From Acidobacteriota bacterium (GTDB lineage: Bacteria > Acidobacteriota > Blastocatellia > Pyrinomonadales > Pyrinomonadaceae), in NCBI GenBank assembly GCA_003223025.1, contig QHXR01000001.1, positions 446,248 to 510,247 of the forward strand: 64,000 bases of DNA, read 5' to 3'. How positions within the stretch are numbered: the first letter of the stretch is position 1; each line of letters opens with the position of its first letter. Below are positions 1 through 9,174 of the stretch, piece by piece. The translations under genes and the position numbers were made by a program. The notes beneath the pieces are model-generated. The model was not told the origin of the DNA and ran no database searches. It was given only the letters and a program-made list of their open reading frames with translations.

Positions 1-1
1 C

Positions 2-889
2 GCGATATCTGACGAAGTCACGGTGATGCGCGACGGCAAAGACGTAGGCAACGTGAAAACTTCCGAGACGAGTGCGAAGGATCTCGCAAGAATGATCGTC
101 GGGCGCGATGTTCTGTTGCGGGTCGAGAAAACGGACGCGGAGCCGAGTGATGTTGTTCTTCAAGTCAATAGTTTGAAGATCGGCGGCAAACACGGAGCGG
201 CGATCGACGACGTAAGTTTCGTCGTGCGTGCGGGTGAGATCGTAGGGATCGCCGGCATCGAGGGCAATGGTCAGACGGAATTGATCGAAGCACTCGCCGG
301 ACTGTGTCGCGTGTCATCGGGCACGACCGAGTTTGAAGGCAAGAACGTTACGAATCTCAGCGCAAGGCGATTGAAGGAACTCGGCATCGCGCACATTCCG
401 GAAGATCGTCATAAGCGCGGTCTGCTTTTGAATTCGGATCTCGCTGAAAATTCCATACTCGGCGTTCACTATAGACCGCCGGTCGCATCGGGCGGCTTCA
501 TGAATAGCGCGGCGATCGACAAACGCATTCACGAGATCGTCGAAAACTTCGACGTCCGTCCGCCGATCCCTGCGCTGAGCGCGAAATCGCTCTCAGGCGG
601 CAATCAGCAGAAGTTGATCATCGGACGTGAGTTCGAGCTCAATCCGAAACTTCTTCTCGTATCGCAGCCGACCCGGGGAGTCGACATCGGAGCCATCGAG
701 TTTATTCATCGCAAATTGATCGAGCTTAGAGATTCCGGCGGAGCCGTGCTTCTCGTCTCGGCTGAGCTCGAGGAAGTCACAGCCCTCGCCGACCGTCTGC
801 TGATAATGCGCGAAGGAAAGATCGTCGGCGAAGTGGATCCGAAAACGACATCCACTGAAGAGATCGGGCTTATGATGACCGGCGGGTGA
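2..889 (+). CDS. Sugar/nucleoside ABC transporter ATP-binding protein (5'-truncated)
   Basis: This is the C-terminal part of a duplicated-ATPase importer subunit of the RbsA/YufO type, which energises uptake of simple sugars or nucleosides. The frame is open to the left edge: the codons before the first in-window ATG read AISDEVTV and match the end of the first ATPase domain, so the gene begins outside the window. The second ATPase domain has the degenerate P-loop EGNGQTEL, the signature LSGGNQQK and a Walker B/D-loop region [15 protein letters not shown]. The degenerate second P-loop is usual in this family and does not indicate decay. The permease genes expected next to it are not downstream, so they would lie to the left. 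Substrate cannot be told from this fragment. Confidence 0.9.
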   Translation, partial: AISDEVTVMRDGKDVGNVKTSETSAKDLARMIVGRDVLLRVEKTDAEPSDVVLQVNSLKIGGKHGAAIDDVSFVVRAGEIVGIAGIEGNGQTELIEALAGLCRVSSGTTEFEGKNVTNLSARRLKELGIAHIPEDRHKRGLLLNSDLAENSILGVHYRPPVASGGFMNSAAIDKRIHEIVENFDVRPPIPALSAKSLSGGNQQKLIIGREFELNPKLLLVSQPTRGVDIGAIEFIHRKLIELRDSGGAVLLVSAELEEVTALADRLLIMREGKIVGEVDPKTTSTEEIGLMMTGG

Positions 890-901
890 TCGCGACAGTC
901 G

Positions 902-998
902 TTAACCGCAGATGACGCAGATGACGCAGATGAAGCGGATCAAGAAGGATTTATTTAGATTCTTCTTGATCCGCGTCATCCGTGTCATCTGCGGTTAA
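902..998. repeat. Palindromic repeat, TTAACCGCAGATGACGC family
   Basis: The left arm is built from 9-nt units (TTAACCGCA, then GATGACGCA twice). The right arm is its near reverse complement and ends CTGCGGTTAA. The loop is AT-rich. Further members occur near 2.3, 3.1, 4.5, 20.1, 29.0 and 57.7 kb, always between genes. Confidence 0.9.
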
Positions 999-1035
999 TT
1001 GCGTCGCATAACTCGATACTTCCCTCGCGCCGCAT

Positions 1036-1064
1036 TTGTCTTAGCTCATCGGCTTAGCTAAAAT
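1036..1064 (+). promoter_or_regulatory. Sigma-70-type promoter of citrate synthase gene
   Basis: TTGTCT is followed after 17 bp by TAAAAT. The predicted start of transcription is about 37 nt before the ATG at 1108. Confidence 0.55.
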
Positions 1065-1107
1065 CTAGACTTACCGAATAAACTTAATAAAAAGCAAGAG
1101 ATATCAC

Positions 1108-2247
1108 ATGAGTACAGCAACTGAATCAACCGCCGCGACCGCCGGACTTAGGGGCGTTGTCGCCGCTCAGAGCGCGATCGGCGATGCTAATGGCGAAGAA
1201 GGAAAACTGATCTATCAGGGTTACGATATTCACGATCTCGCGGAGCATTCGACCTTTGAAGAGGTCGTTTTTTTGCTTTGGAACGGTCGCCTGCCGAAGC
1301 AGGACGAGCTCGATGAGCTGACGAAACGGATCCGTGCAAATTACAAAGTTCCCGGCGAAATAATCGCGGGCATGAAGTACATGCCAAAGGATGCCGATCC
1401 GATGGATGTGCTTCGCACATGCGTCTCGGCTCTCGACTTCTACGATAAGGATGGACACGGCACGGATCGCGAGAGTGCGATGAGCTCCGCCGTCAAGATC
1501 ACGGGTCAGATCGGTACGATCGGCGCGGCGTGGGATCGAATTCGTAATGGCAAAGATCCTGTCAGTCCGGATCCCAGCCTTAACATCGCCGAGAATTTTC
1601 TCTACATGCTTCGCGGTGAAAAAGCTGACGCGGATGAAGCTCGCATGTTCGACATCGCGCTCATCCTGCATGCGGATCACGAACTCAACGCTTCGACATT
1701 TACGACTCGAGTCGTCGCCGGGACGCTTGCCGATATGTACGGCTGCGTTACCGCCGGCATCGCGGCACTCGCTGGACCGCTTCATGGCGGTGCGAACACT
1801 GCGGTGATGAAGATGCTCATTGAGATCGACGATCCGGCAAAGATCGATACATGGCTCGACGACGCGCTTGCAAGCAAGCGAAAGATCATGGGCATCGGTC
1901 ACGCGGTTTACAAGACCGAAGACCCGCGTGCGACTTGGCTGCGAAAATTCTCGAAGCAGATGGCCGAGAAGAAAGGCGAGTCGAAATGGTTCGACATGTC
2001 GCAGAAGATCGAGAAGCTCATGCTCGAGAAGAAAGGCATGCATCCGAACGTGGACTTCTATTCCGCATCGACTTATTACCTGATGGGAATCCCGCTCGAT
2101 CTTTACACTCCGATCTTTGCCGTCAGCCGCATCTCGGGCTGGACCGGCCACATCCTCGAACAATACGCTAACAATAAACTGATCCGCCCGCGTGCCGAGT
2201 ACATCGGCAAACGCGATCAGAAATACGTTGCGATCGGGGAAAGATGA
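1108..2247 (+). CDS. gltA: Citrate synthase
   Basis: Condenses oxaloacetate and acetyl-CoA to citrate, the entry step of the TCA cycle, in the cytoplasm. The 379-aa length matches the short citrate/2-methylcitrate synthase form and not the longer proteobacterial GltA. The N-terminal GKLIYQGYDIHDLA block and the active-site segments GPLHGGAN and GIGHAVYK, which carry the two catalytic histidines, are present. The catalytic aspartate region near the C-terminus (NVDFYSAS) is also present. The gene is monocistronic, between its own promoter and a hairpin terminator. A 2-methylcitrate synthase role cannot be excluded from sequence alone, but no prp genes are nearby. Confidence 0.93.
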   Translation: MSTATESTAATAGLRGVVAAQSAIGDANGEEGKLIYQGYDIHDLAEHSTFEEVVFLLWNGRLPKQDELDELTKRIRANYKVPGEIIAGMKYMPKDADPMDVLRTCVSALDFYDKDGHGTDRESAMSSAVKITGQIGTIGAAWDRIRNGKDPVSPDPSLNIAENFLYMLRGEKADADEARMFDIALILHADHELNASTFTTRVVAGTLADMYGCVTAGIAALAGPLHGGANTAVMKMLIEIDDPAKIDTWLDDALASKRKIMGIGHAVYKTEDPRATWLRKFSKQMAEKKGESKWFDMSQKIEKLMLEKKGMHPNVDFYSASTYYLMGIPLDLYTPIFAVSRISGWTGHILEQYANNKLIRPRAEYIGKRDQKYVAIGER

Positions 2248-2269
2248 GAAGTAAGAAATGAGAAATGAG

Positions 2270-2301
2270 AAAGGCTCCGGGTGACCGGGGCCTTTTGTTT
2301 T
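2270..2301 (+). terminator. Rho-independent terminator after citrate synthase
   Basis: The stem AAGGCTCCGG / CCGGGGCCTT has one G-T pair and is followed by TTGTTTT. Just before it lie four 7-nt units of the GAGAAAT type (about 2245-2272). Confidence 0.75.
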
Positions 2302-2333
2302 GGCTCGCGCTTAGGTCTTCAACCGCCGAGTCG

Positions 2334-2420
2334 TTAACCGCAGATGACGCAGATGACGCGGATCAAGAAAGATGTTTTTTATTGTTCTTGATCAGCCTTA
2401 TATGCGTCATCTGCGGTTAA
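2334..2420. repeat. Palindromic repeat, TTAACCGCAGATGACGC family
   Basis: The arm TTAACCGCAGATGACGCAGA and its reverse complement ending CTGCGGTTAA enclose a T-rich loop. The copy lies upstream of the next gene and argues against starts placed within it. Confidence 0.88.
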
Positions 2421-2509
2421 ATTATTTCAGGCAAAGTCTACGGCGGACGTGTCACAAATCGAACGAGGACGGTGTTTTCAATCTAGAAACCACTTCCCAG
2501 GAGAAAGCT

Positions 2510-3073
2510 ATGCTCAGAATTTCACTCGTTATCGCTCTAGTATTTTTTATCGGTGTAGCCGGCGATGTTTACGCTCAGGACGCTCGCACGCAGGAGCTCG
2601 TGGCGGCGCTCGATAAGACGAAATACAAAAAGAAAGAAAAGAAAAATATCTCGATCGAGTTTTACATCGACATCAAAAACGAAGCCGCCGTGCGGGCTCC
2701 GTCCGAATACTCGGGCGGTTACGATGCGGGTGTGGATGGCACTGCGTTAAAGTTGCAAGTAGAAAGCAGCGGCTTGGCGAGCGGCAGCGGATACGACTCG
2801 TTCATCGGTGATCGTCGTCAGAACTTCACACTTAAAGATGCGGTGATCACCGGAGCGCGTCTGACGGGAACCAAAGTTTACTGGAACGGCGAGGAGCGCC
2901 CGTTCGAAGCGGTCTTCGTCAACCGCACAATTCGCACAGGGAAGAACGCGGACTCGATCACGTCGGAAGACGTAAAGTTCGGCATCGGATTTATCGAGGA
3001 CAATACTTCTCTATACAAAGACGCTAACAGACCGATCGACTGGACCAACCGCGTGTTCTTAATTCGTCGATAG
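2510..3073 (+). CDS. Secreted protein of unknown function
   Basis: No family recognised. The ATG at 2510 is chosen because AGGAGA sits 5 nt upstream and it opens a clean signal peptide: a basic start, a hydrophobic core (LVIALVFFIGVAG) and likely cleavage after VYA. Longer in-frame starts run back into the palindromic repeat. The mature part is about 165 aa, begins with a charged helix rich in Lys, then appears beta-rich with conserved-looking blocks (FIGDRRQNFTLKDA, GTKVYWNGEERPFEAVFVNR). It has no cysteines and no lipobox, so it is probably periplasmic or exported. It stands alone between two repeats. Confidence 0.75.
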   Translation: MLRISLVIALVFFIGVAGDVYAQDARTQELVAALDKTKYKKKEKKNISIEFYIDIKNEAAVRAPSEYSGGYDAGVDGTALKLQVESSGLASGSGYDSFIGDRRQNFTLKDAVITGARLTGTKVYWNGEERPFEAVFVNRTIRTGKNADSITSEDVKFGIGFIEDNTSLYKDANRPIDWTNRVFLIRR

Positions 3074-3090
3074 TATTGGAGCGTTCGCAG

Positions 3091-3175
3091 TCAGATAACG
3101 CGGATGACGACGGTTCTGATTATTCTTTTCAGATCCGTCTTCATCATCCGCGTTATCCGCTTCATCCGCGGTTAA
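3091..3175. repeat. Diverged palindromic repeat (GATAACGCGGATGA type)
   Basis: This is an imperfect member of the same family. The left arm AGATAACGCGGATGACGA pairs with the right arm CATCCGCGTTATCC. The right end still carries CCGCGGTTAA. Confidence 0.75.
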
Positions 3176-3283
3176 TTTGCTCGCAGTCCTCGAGGGCTGG
3201 CTCGCTGATTGCACACCCACAGTTGGATACCCGAATTGTGCATCAAATTCGGGCAGATACTTTCAAAAGACGGGGTATTCACT

Positions 3284-4453
3284 ATGCGATCAAGCAAATT
3301 ATCAATAGCATTTTTAATAATCGGACTTTTTATTACAGCGTGTAATTCCGATCAACAGACTGCGGTGGCGGACAATCATCCGCCCGATGCGGCGAACCCG
3401 GCGTATCCGGATCAGATCGACGGCGAAGATTATTGGGCGAAGGACAATCTCGATCTGCAGCGCGTCGGCGATGTGCTCCAGCGGTCCGAGTCCCCCGAAC
3501 AATTCGAACGATATCTGAATGAACCGGACGGGATCAACAATCTCGATCTTAACGGCGATGGGTATGCGGATTACATCAGCGTCGAGGAATACGAAGACCG
3601 CGATTCGAACTCGCGAGGTCTGTCGCTGTTCTCACGATTTGGCCCGGATCTGATCCAGGAGATCGCGACCGTACTTTTATATCGTGATCAGCCGAATTAT
3701 CCGGGAGCTCGATTCCTGATCAACGGCAACGATCAACTCTACGGCGACAATTATTATTACGAGACTGATTGGCTGAACCAGCAGGTGCCGATCGCGACGT
3801 ATCTCTACAACGATCGCGACCAGTATTATCGTTCGCCGTACTACTACGACAATTATCCGACGTGGTACCAGCCTTATGACATCGTCGACACGCCGGTCTA
3901 TCGCACTCGGATCGAGCGTGTCTATCCGCAGCCGGCTTTTGTCTACACGACCGCACCGGTGGTGATCCAGAAAGTGAAGATCAAATCGCCGAACTTCAAT
4001 AAGCATTTCGATCAGGTCCACGCGAAGCTCGTGAAGCCGACGAAAGAGCAGGCGGATTTTGTTAAAGGTCATCCCGAACATGTGAAACTGGCGAAGGGCG
4101 GACGACGACACGACGTCAACGGAGACAAACCGGGACGCGACAATCCTCCGCGAAGTGATCGCGGTGACGAGCGCGGAAATCCTGGTAAAGACGAACGTGG
4201 CGCTCAGCGCGGAAATCCTAATCACCCCGACGGCGGCAAGCCTGACAAAGTCGATCACGGCGGTGGTAATCCGAACAAGGTAGATCATGGCGGCGGCAAT
4301 CCGAACAAAGGCGGCGGAGCTCCTCCGAAAATGGATAACCCGAACAAGGGTGGAGGCGGCAATCCCAATAAGGGCGGCGGTAACCCGAACAAAGGCGGAG
4401 GCGGTAATCCCAACAAAGGCGGCGGTGGCGGCAAAGGCGGAAAGAAACCGTAG
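3284..4453 (+). CDS. Gly/Asn/Lys-rich lipoprotein
   Basis: No named family. The start at 3284 gives a 20-residue lipoprotein signal ending in the lipobox ITAC, so the protein should be lipid-anchored. In the mature part, a segment LNGDGYADYISVEEY resembles an EF-hand-like calcium loop. It is followed by a Tyr/Asp-rich middle (YRSPYYYDNYP) and a block VVIQKVKIKSPNFNKHF. The last 90 residues are a low-complexity tail of NPNKGGG-type units, highly basic and flexible. That composition suggests surface exposure or binding of an anionic polymer, but this is a guess. The upstream in-frame extension has no signal sequence and was rejected. Confidence 0.75.
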   Translation: MRSSKLSIAFLIIGLFITACNSDQQTAVADNHPPDAANPAYPDQIDGEDYWAKDNLDLQRVGDVLQRSESPEQFERYLNEPDGINNLDLNGDGYADYISVEEYEDRDSNSRGLSLFSRFGPDLIQEIATVLLYRDQPNYPGARFLINGNDQLYGDNYYYETDWLNQQVPIATYLYNDRDQYYRSPYYYDNYPTWYQPYDIVDTPVYRTRIERVYPQPAFVYTTAPVVIQKVKIKSPNFNKHFDQVHAKLVKPTKEQADFVKGHPEHVKLAKGGRRHDVNGDKPGRDNPPRSDRGDERGNPGKDERGAQRGNPNHPDGGKPDKVDHGGGNPNKVDHGGGNPNKGGGAPPKMDNPNKGGGGNPNKGGGNPNKGGGGNPNKGGGGGKGGKKP

Positions 4454-4465
4454 GGTGTTAGATAT

Positions 4466-4560
4466 TTAACCGCAGATGACACGGATAACGCGGATCGAGA
4501 AAATCTTAATCAAGCTTTTTCAGATCTTCATGATCCGCGTTATCCGCGTCATCTGCGGTT
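4466..4560. repeat. Palindromic repeat, TTAACCGCAGATGAC family
   Basis: The left arm TTAACCGCAGATGACACGG and the right arm CGTTATCCGCGTCATCTGCG flank an AT-rich loop. It lies immediately downstream of the lipoprotein gene. Confidence 0.88.
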
Positions 4561-4624
4561 GATCGACTCCCGCAGACGTCGATCCGATTGACTCTCACTG
4601 CGTCGGCACGTAATCTCCGAGCTA

Positions 4625-4804
4625 ATGGACAACAAGTACAACATCCCAAAAAAGAAAAAGCCGGAAACGAAACAAGAGATCATCCAGGAGCAGATCGAGG
4701 AGCTCATCAAGCGACGCGACAAACTCACGAACCTCGCTGAGAAAGAGAAGATCAATAAAGAGATCATGACTCTTTTCGCGCAGTACGAACGATTGAAACT
4801 GTGA
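4625..4804 (+). CDS. Small coiled-coil protein, 59 aa
   Basis: A 59-codon frame from ATG 4625 to TGA 4804 encodes an almost entirely helical, charged peptide: a basic N-terminus (IPKKKKPETK), then heptad-like Glu/Lys/Leu segments (IQEQIEELIKRRDKL, NKEIMTLFAQYERLKL). No family recognised. Composition is typical of a real small cytoplasmic protein. The Shine-Dalgarno is weak (CCGAG 4 nt upstream), so the start is not certain. It sits between two palindromic repeats. Confidence 0.55.
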   Translation: MDNKYNIPKKKKPETKQEIIQEQIEELIKRRDKLTNLAEKEKINKEIMTLFAQYERLKL

Positions 4805-4831
4805 CCGCCGAGCGAAATTTCATAGTGATTT

Positions 4832-4895
4832 TACAGGGATAAAGGGGATGAAAGGGATAGCGTAAGAAATCCCTTTCATCCCCTTCATCCCTGTC
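4832..4895. repeat. Palindromic repeat, ACAGGGATAAAGGGGATGAA family
   Basis: The left arm is made of units like AGGGATAAA, GGGGATGAA and AGGGAT. The right arm ATCCCTTTCATCCCCTTCAT is its reverse complement. A different sequence from the TTAACCGCAG family, but the same design. Confidence 0.85.
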
Positions 4896-4910
4896 AAGTA
4901 AGCCGCTGCG

Positions 4911-5846
4911 CTATTCGACTGTCCCCAACAACTCTTCCGACTTCTGATCATCGGCCGCGGATCGTTTCATTTTTCCCAGACGCTCGTACGCGCGAGCTCG
5001 CCAGTAATAACCTTCGGCGTCTTTCCGATTCGCGTTGAGGTAATGCGAAAAATCTTTCACCGCACGACGAAACTGACCGAGTGCAAAATGAGCGCTTGCG
5101 CGGCCGTAGTAAGCATTGATGTGGGAGCTGTTTAGCGAAACGGTTCGACTGTAGTCGGCGATCGATTTCTCAAAATCACCTAACGCGAAATACGAATGAG
5201 CACGACTGAGATGCGCGTCCGCATCGCCGGGCGAAAGTCGTATCGCCGCGTCGAGATCCTGCAGCGCCGCAGAGTGATCCGAGATCTCTGCTTTCAAAGA
5301 TCCGCGCCGAAAATATGCGTCGGAATATGCCGGATCGACCTCGATCGCCTTTGAGCAATCGGCGATCGCAAGACCCTTTTCACCGAGAGCGTCATACATC
5401 AAACTTCGCGCAAAATATAATTCCGCATCATCGGGCGAGGCCGCGATCGCCAACGTATAATCCTGGATCGCACCGTGATGATCTCCGAACTTGCCGCGGC
5501 AGTATGCACGATTGGAGATCGCTTTCAGCTCCGAAGGATCGATCTCGACCGCCCGCGTATAGTCCTCGATCGCGTGCGAATAATCTTTGAGCTCTGAGTG
5601 ATCACGCGCCCGGTAAAAATATCCGCGTGCGTCATGCGGAGCGAGCTCGATATACCGCGTAAATGCGCGGATCGAATCGTCGTACCGACCGATCGCGCTG
5701 TATGAGGTCGCGAGCCCGAACACCGCCGTCGGATCATAACTGTTCTGATCGCGCGCGATCTGGCATTTGTAATCGTCATCAGGGCAACGCTGTCCGAACG
5801 CAGTCGATGCCGCCAGCAAAAGTACGACGATCACAATTCGTTTCAT
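4911..5846 (-). CDS. Exported tetratricopeptide-repeat protein
   Basis: This 311-aa protein has a signal peptide (hydrophobic core VIVVLLLAASTAF, cleavage near AFG-Q) and then a run of about seven to eight 34-residue TPR units from residue 38 to the end. Repeat cores include YFYRARDHSELKDYSHAIED, YFARSLMYDALGEKGLAIAD and YFRRGSLKAEISDHSAALQD. Two cysteines early in the mature part (CPDDDYKC) could form a disulphide. TPR arrays mediate protein-protein contacts, here most likely in the periplasm. The partner cannot be told from its neighbours. It is transcribed away from the membrane operon at 6.3 kb. Confidence 0.85.
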   Translation of the reverse strand: MKRIVIVVLLLAASTAFGQRCPDDDYKCQIARDQNSYDPTAVFGLATSYSAIGRYDDSIRAFTRYIELAPHDARGYFYRARDHSELKDYSHAIEDYTRAVEIDPSELKAISNRAYCRGKFGDHHGAIQDYTLAIAASPDDAELYFARSLMYDALGEKGLAIADCSKAIEVDPAYSDAYFRRGSLKAEISDHSAALQDLDAAIRLSPGDADAHLSRAHSYFALGDFEKSIADYSRTVSLNSSHINAYYGRASAHFALGQFRRAVKDFSHYLNANRKDAEGYYWRARAYERLGKMKRSAADDQKSEELLGTVE

Positions 5847-6314
5847 GCCGACATTCTAAACTCAAATCGATTCCGCTCGCGACTTTGTCGACGACAATCC
5901 TGAGTCCCCATGGCCGGAGCACACCCCGAAAGATAACTGTTGCTTTGCAGAAACGAGGTGCTCTACAATTACCGCCTCAACGCAACACTGATCGCAGGTT
6001 CTCGGGATGTTTTTCCTTGTGTGAAGCAGTCGTGCGTTGTCGCTTGAAACTGAGTAATCCCAGCTTAGTCACTGATTCTCCAGTTCCCAAGCTCCTATCT
6101 ATCCAGGGAAGTTTTTAAGAGAAGTAAAGAATCATTCTCCTTCGGGTCTGAGAAGGCGTCCACGGTCATCTCTCAGAATCCCGTAGGTCGATCGAATGGA
6201 AGTCGAGCCAAGCCCATATGAGCGCGGATTCCATCTTTTATCACCGCTGCACCGAAGCTCTCAATTCGGAGCCATGGGACAAGTGTGTGCAACTAGCGCG
6301 AGGAAACAATTACC
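5847..6314. other. Intergenic region, no gene seen
   Basis: This 468-bp gap lies between the divergent TPR gene and the 666-aa membrane protein gene. Open frames here are shadows with unnatural composition. Neither a palindromic repeat nor a convincing -35/-10 pair was found. It should hold both promoters. Confidence 0.5.
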
Positions 6315-8315
6315 ATGCAAAACATGTCAACCCCAAAAAAGCTTAGCCTGATCGGCGTAATGTGGAATGGTCTAAAGCGGCCACTAATATGCGGCGCAAT
6401 AATGCTAGCCGCGGCCGTATCGCTGATAGAACTTCAAGCGAAAAAATCGATCTTCGATAAAAAACAGAATGCCGGCTACCAACTCGTCAGTGATCCCGAG
6501 TTAAAACCTGGCGATGACGTGAGCACAATGCCGGTAGACGCCTTTGCCACGAACGTTAAGGCGCGTGCCGAAGCAGGCGGGCCTCTGCGCGGCGATGTCG
6601 ATGCCTTCGACGTCGTCAAAAGGAGCGCAGAGGAACTTTCTAGTCAAAGCTTCAAGACTCGGACGGAGCTTTCGACAAAACTCGCCGAGGGAATCTACAA
6701 GCAGAAAAGCGAAAAGTTGAAGCCGCATCGGGAATCCCTTGAAAAGGCCGTCGCTAATGAAATCGAGTGCGACGAACTTTCGGACCGAGCGAAGACGCAA
6801 CTTGGGACGAGCGTAAAAAAAGAAGACAAGATCGACATTGCAAGCATTCTCAAGAACGCGAATTCAAAATCACCGCTTGCGGTCGCGTTGAAAGACAACC
6901 CGATCAGGACGCGAAGTGAAGTTCGAGTTGGAGACGTCCAAAACGCGATCGATAATTTCTACGGAAATAAAAAAACCTCTTCACCGGAAGATCGGACGGC
7001 GATGACCAGTCGCATCGGCGCGATCGACACAAGTTTTCAGAAAATAGTTACTGGCGTCAATGAGGAATTACGGGTTCAAATGGAACTATCCGCGGAAGAG
7101 AGATCTAAAGAGAAGATTAAACCGATAGTTTCTTCGAGTGCGGTATCAATCGACCCAACATTTGCGCTGATACTGGATGACAAGCAGGGAATCGGCGGCG
7201 TGTATTGGCTCTTGCGGGTTGCGCTCACGGGCATGGTTCTTTTCGGACTTTTGTATCTGATCCTGATTCCCCTCAAGCACTTGTTCTTCTGGGCGGCGTC
7301 AGGAGAAGCGCTCACCGAGTACGTAAAGAAACTACTGGAGAACAAAGGCCCGAGCGTAGGGCCGACCGTGGCTCGCGCGGCGATAGTAACTGTTGCTGCT
7401 GCAACGGTCGCGGGTGGAGCGGCCCTTGTTGCGAATGGGGTGCCGTTCAATAAGAGTGCGGATCCGGTAACTGCGGACGAGATCGTTCAAAAAATCGGCA
7501 AGTTGAAAAATCCCGACAAGAAACCAGACCCGTCCGCCACACCTGGCCCTGTTGGCACTGACGGAGAAGACGAGGCTCACGTGAACCGAGCGCTCATCGA
7601 CGGCATGGTGATGTTGGCGGGGCGTATGGAACGTCTGGAAAACGCCTACCGAGAAATTGACACAACGCCGAACGTCGACACGAGGAAGTTTACAGAAGCA
7701 GTGACAAAATTCAACGGTCTTTTGGGAAATAACTCCGACGATGATCAAGCGCAATCCGTCTTTGGCCGGCTGAAAGCCCTCGACGGAATTCCCGGCAAGT
7801 TTGAGACTAAATTCGCGGAAATTACAGGTAGGATCGGGGACAAGAAAAATTCGAACGATACACTTTTCGGACGATTGGATGGTGTTTCGAACACTCTAGG
7901 AACAAGAGATCAAGACCCGACTGTGGTCGAATCGCTCCGTAAATTCGGGATCAGTACATCGGCTGACCCCAACACACTTTTCGGTCGAATGAATGCCACT
8001 CAGCAATCGGCTGACAAAGCGCGTGACCTCGCACTCGATGTACGGAGAGACCAATTCGGATCGGTCGGAGGGAATTTTGGCACCCAGACGAAAAGGATTT
8101 TCTCAGGTGAACGGTATCGTGTGAGTCAATCCGCGTATGACGAGATCGTCCGTCAATTCACATTGAACGCGGACTCCCAAGCGCGGCTGAGACGTCTCGT
8201 CAATCCCGACACGGAATACACGGAGAACATCTTGAGGGACGCGATCGCAAACGATGGGTTATGGAAGCGAGAGAAGTCGAAAATATTACGTATCACACGA
8301 GTTGCGCGTTATTGA
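6315..8315 (+). CDS. Large membrane protein of unknown function, 666 aa
   Basis: No family recognised. ATG 6315 follows GCGAGGA with about 11 nt spacing. A first hydrophobic segment lies at residues 23-42. A long charged, helical, mostly soluble stretch runs from 45 to 290, then membrane segments at about 296-328 and 352-376. The C-terminal 290 residues are polar and contain three spaced copies of an FGR motif (SVFGRLKALDG, TLFGRLDGVSN, TLFGRMNATQQ) with coiled-coil-like spacing. This suggests a repetitive helical rod outside or beneath the membrane. The gene is followed after 30 bp by a second membrane-protein gene with a strong ribosome site, so the two are probably one operon. No enzyme motif was seen. 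Confidence 0.75.
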   Translation: MQNMSTPKKLSLIGVMWNGLKRPLICGAIMLAAAVSLIELQAKKSIFDKKQNAGYQLVSDPELKPGDDVSTMPVDAFATNVKARAEAGGPLRGDVDAFDVVKRSAEELSSQSFKTRTELSTKLAEGIYKQKSEKLKPHRESLEKAVANEIECDELSDRAKTQLGTSVKKEDKIDIASILKNANSKSPLAVALKDNPIRTRSEVRVGDVQNAIDNFYGNKKTSSPEDRTAMTSRIGAIDTSFQKIVTGVNEELRVQMELSAEERSKEKIKPIVSSSAVSIDPTFALILDDKQGIGGVYWLLRVALTGMVLFGLLYLILIPLKHLFFWAASGEALTEYVKKLLENKGPSVGPTVARAAIVTVAAATVAGGAALVANGVPFNKSADPVTADEIVQKIGKLKNPDKKPDPSATPGPVGTDGEDEAHVNRALIDGMVMLAGRMERLENAYREIDTTPNVDTRKFTEAVTKFNGLLGNNSDDDQAQSVFGRLKALDGIPGKFETKFAEITGRIGDKKNSNDTLFGRLDGVSNTLGTRDQDPTVVESLRKFGISTSADPNTLFGRMNATQQSADKARDLALDVRRDQFGSVGGNFGTQTKRIFSGERYRVSQSAYDEIVRQFTLNADSQARLRRLVNPDTEYTENILRDAIANDGLWKREKSKILRITRVARY

Positions 8316-8345
8316 TACGGGAGTCCGAACAGAAGGAGATTAGAA

Positions 8346-8954
8346 ATGAGTGAAGCCAATAATGAAGCCGCTTTAGAGATGAATAGCATAGGCACCGAGC
8401 CCAAAGATAAAAAACCTACAGCGACGGATGCTAGTCGCGACGGTTCCGACCCGCCAGATAATTCGGGCCCAGGCTGGTTCATCAGAAACGCAAACGAAAT
8501 CGTCAACGTGTGTGCAGCTTTCGTGATCCTGGTTCTTGCCTTCGGCGCTTTGACCGCGTATACCGGCAAACTGCAGTCGTTGGAGGGTAACTCCTGGCAA
8601 TTTCTTTTGCCCGTCGGAATCCTGACCACTTCGGCGATCGGTATTCTCATATTCGGAATGCTGGCAGTGAGAGGCGAAAAGATGTTGCAGGACCGCGTTC
8701 CGCATCGCCTCTCGATAGCGAGCCTGAAGACACTGAAAGCTGCGGGACTGCCACGCGATCTGTCGGGTCGGCTCCGCGAGATTCTCGAAGAGGCGAGCGC
8801 AGAACCGCCGTCCCCCGTCCAACTCACTGTCATCGGGCGCGAGCATTTACCTAACACATGGATCGCGGATCTCGACTCAACGTTTGGAGAATCCCGCGTG
8901 TTGGAGTACGAAGACATGCTTTTCAAATACACGGCCCGGCAGACGAAGGCGTAA
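8346..8954 (+). CDS. Membrane protein of unknown function, 202 aa
   Basis: A strong ribosome site (AAGGAGA) lies 6 nt before ATG 8346. The first 45 residues are polar and acidic. Two transmembrane helices follow at about 52-73 and 86-108, then a soluble C-terminal domain of about 90 residues with a basic start (RVPHRLSIASLKTLKAAG). No family recognised. It lies 30 bp behind the 666-aa membrane protein gene and probably works with it. Both have short N-terminal soluble parts, paired membrane segments and a soluble C-terminal domain. A two-component membrane assembly is an inference from layout only. Confidence 0.72.
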   Translation: MSEANNEAALEMNSIGTEPKDKKPTATDASRDGSDPPDNSGPGWFIRNANEIVNVCAAFVILVLAFGALTAYTGKLQSLEGNSWQFLLPVGILTTSAIGILIFGMLAVRGEKMLQDRVPHRLSIASLKTLKAAGLPRDLSGRLREILEEASAEPPSPVQLTVIGREHLPNTWIADLDSTFGESRVLEYEDMLFKYTARQTKA

Positions 8955-8989
8955 CAAGGACGCGAATCAGATCAGACCGGCCCGCTCGT

Positions 8990-9137
8990 GCTTTTCGTGT
9001 TCTTGTTCGTGTGATTCGTGTGTTTCGTGGTTCCAGTTCTGCGGCCGGGATCTGGAACCACGAAATCACACGAAGCAAGAACACTAAAAGAAATAAATTC
9101 AAATCCCAAATCCCAAATCCCAAATCCCAAATCCAAT
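8990..9137. repeat. Palindrome of CACGAA units plus ATCCCAA heptamers
   Basis: The left arm (TTTCGTGTTCTTGTTCGTGT, then GTTTCGTGGTTCC) pairs with the right arm (GGAACCACGAAATCACACGA, then AGCAAGAACAC). It is followed at 9102-9137 by tandem 7-nt units ATCCCAA. Confidence 0.85.
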
Positions 9138-9174
9138 TGACTGGACCACCGCCCCGCGCTAGTATTCGCCAACC

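Noticed and set aside
1126-2163. 345-codon frame on the minus strand opposite citrate synthase
   Set aside because: It is a reverse-frame shadow of an intact gene. Its Arg/Asp/His composition is unnatural and it has no ribosome site.
5663-6118. 151-codon plus-strand frame overlapping the start of the TPR gene
   Set aside because: Arg/Ser-rich shadow that extends into non-coding DNA, with no ribosome site.
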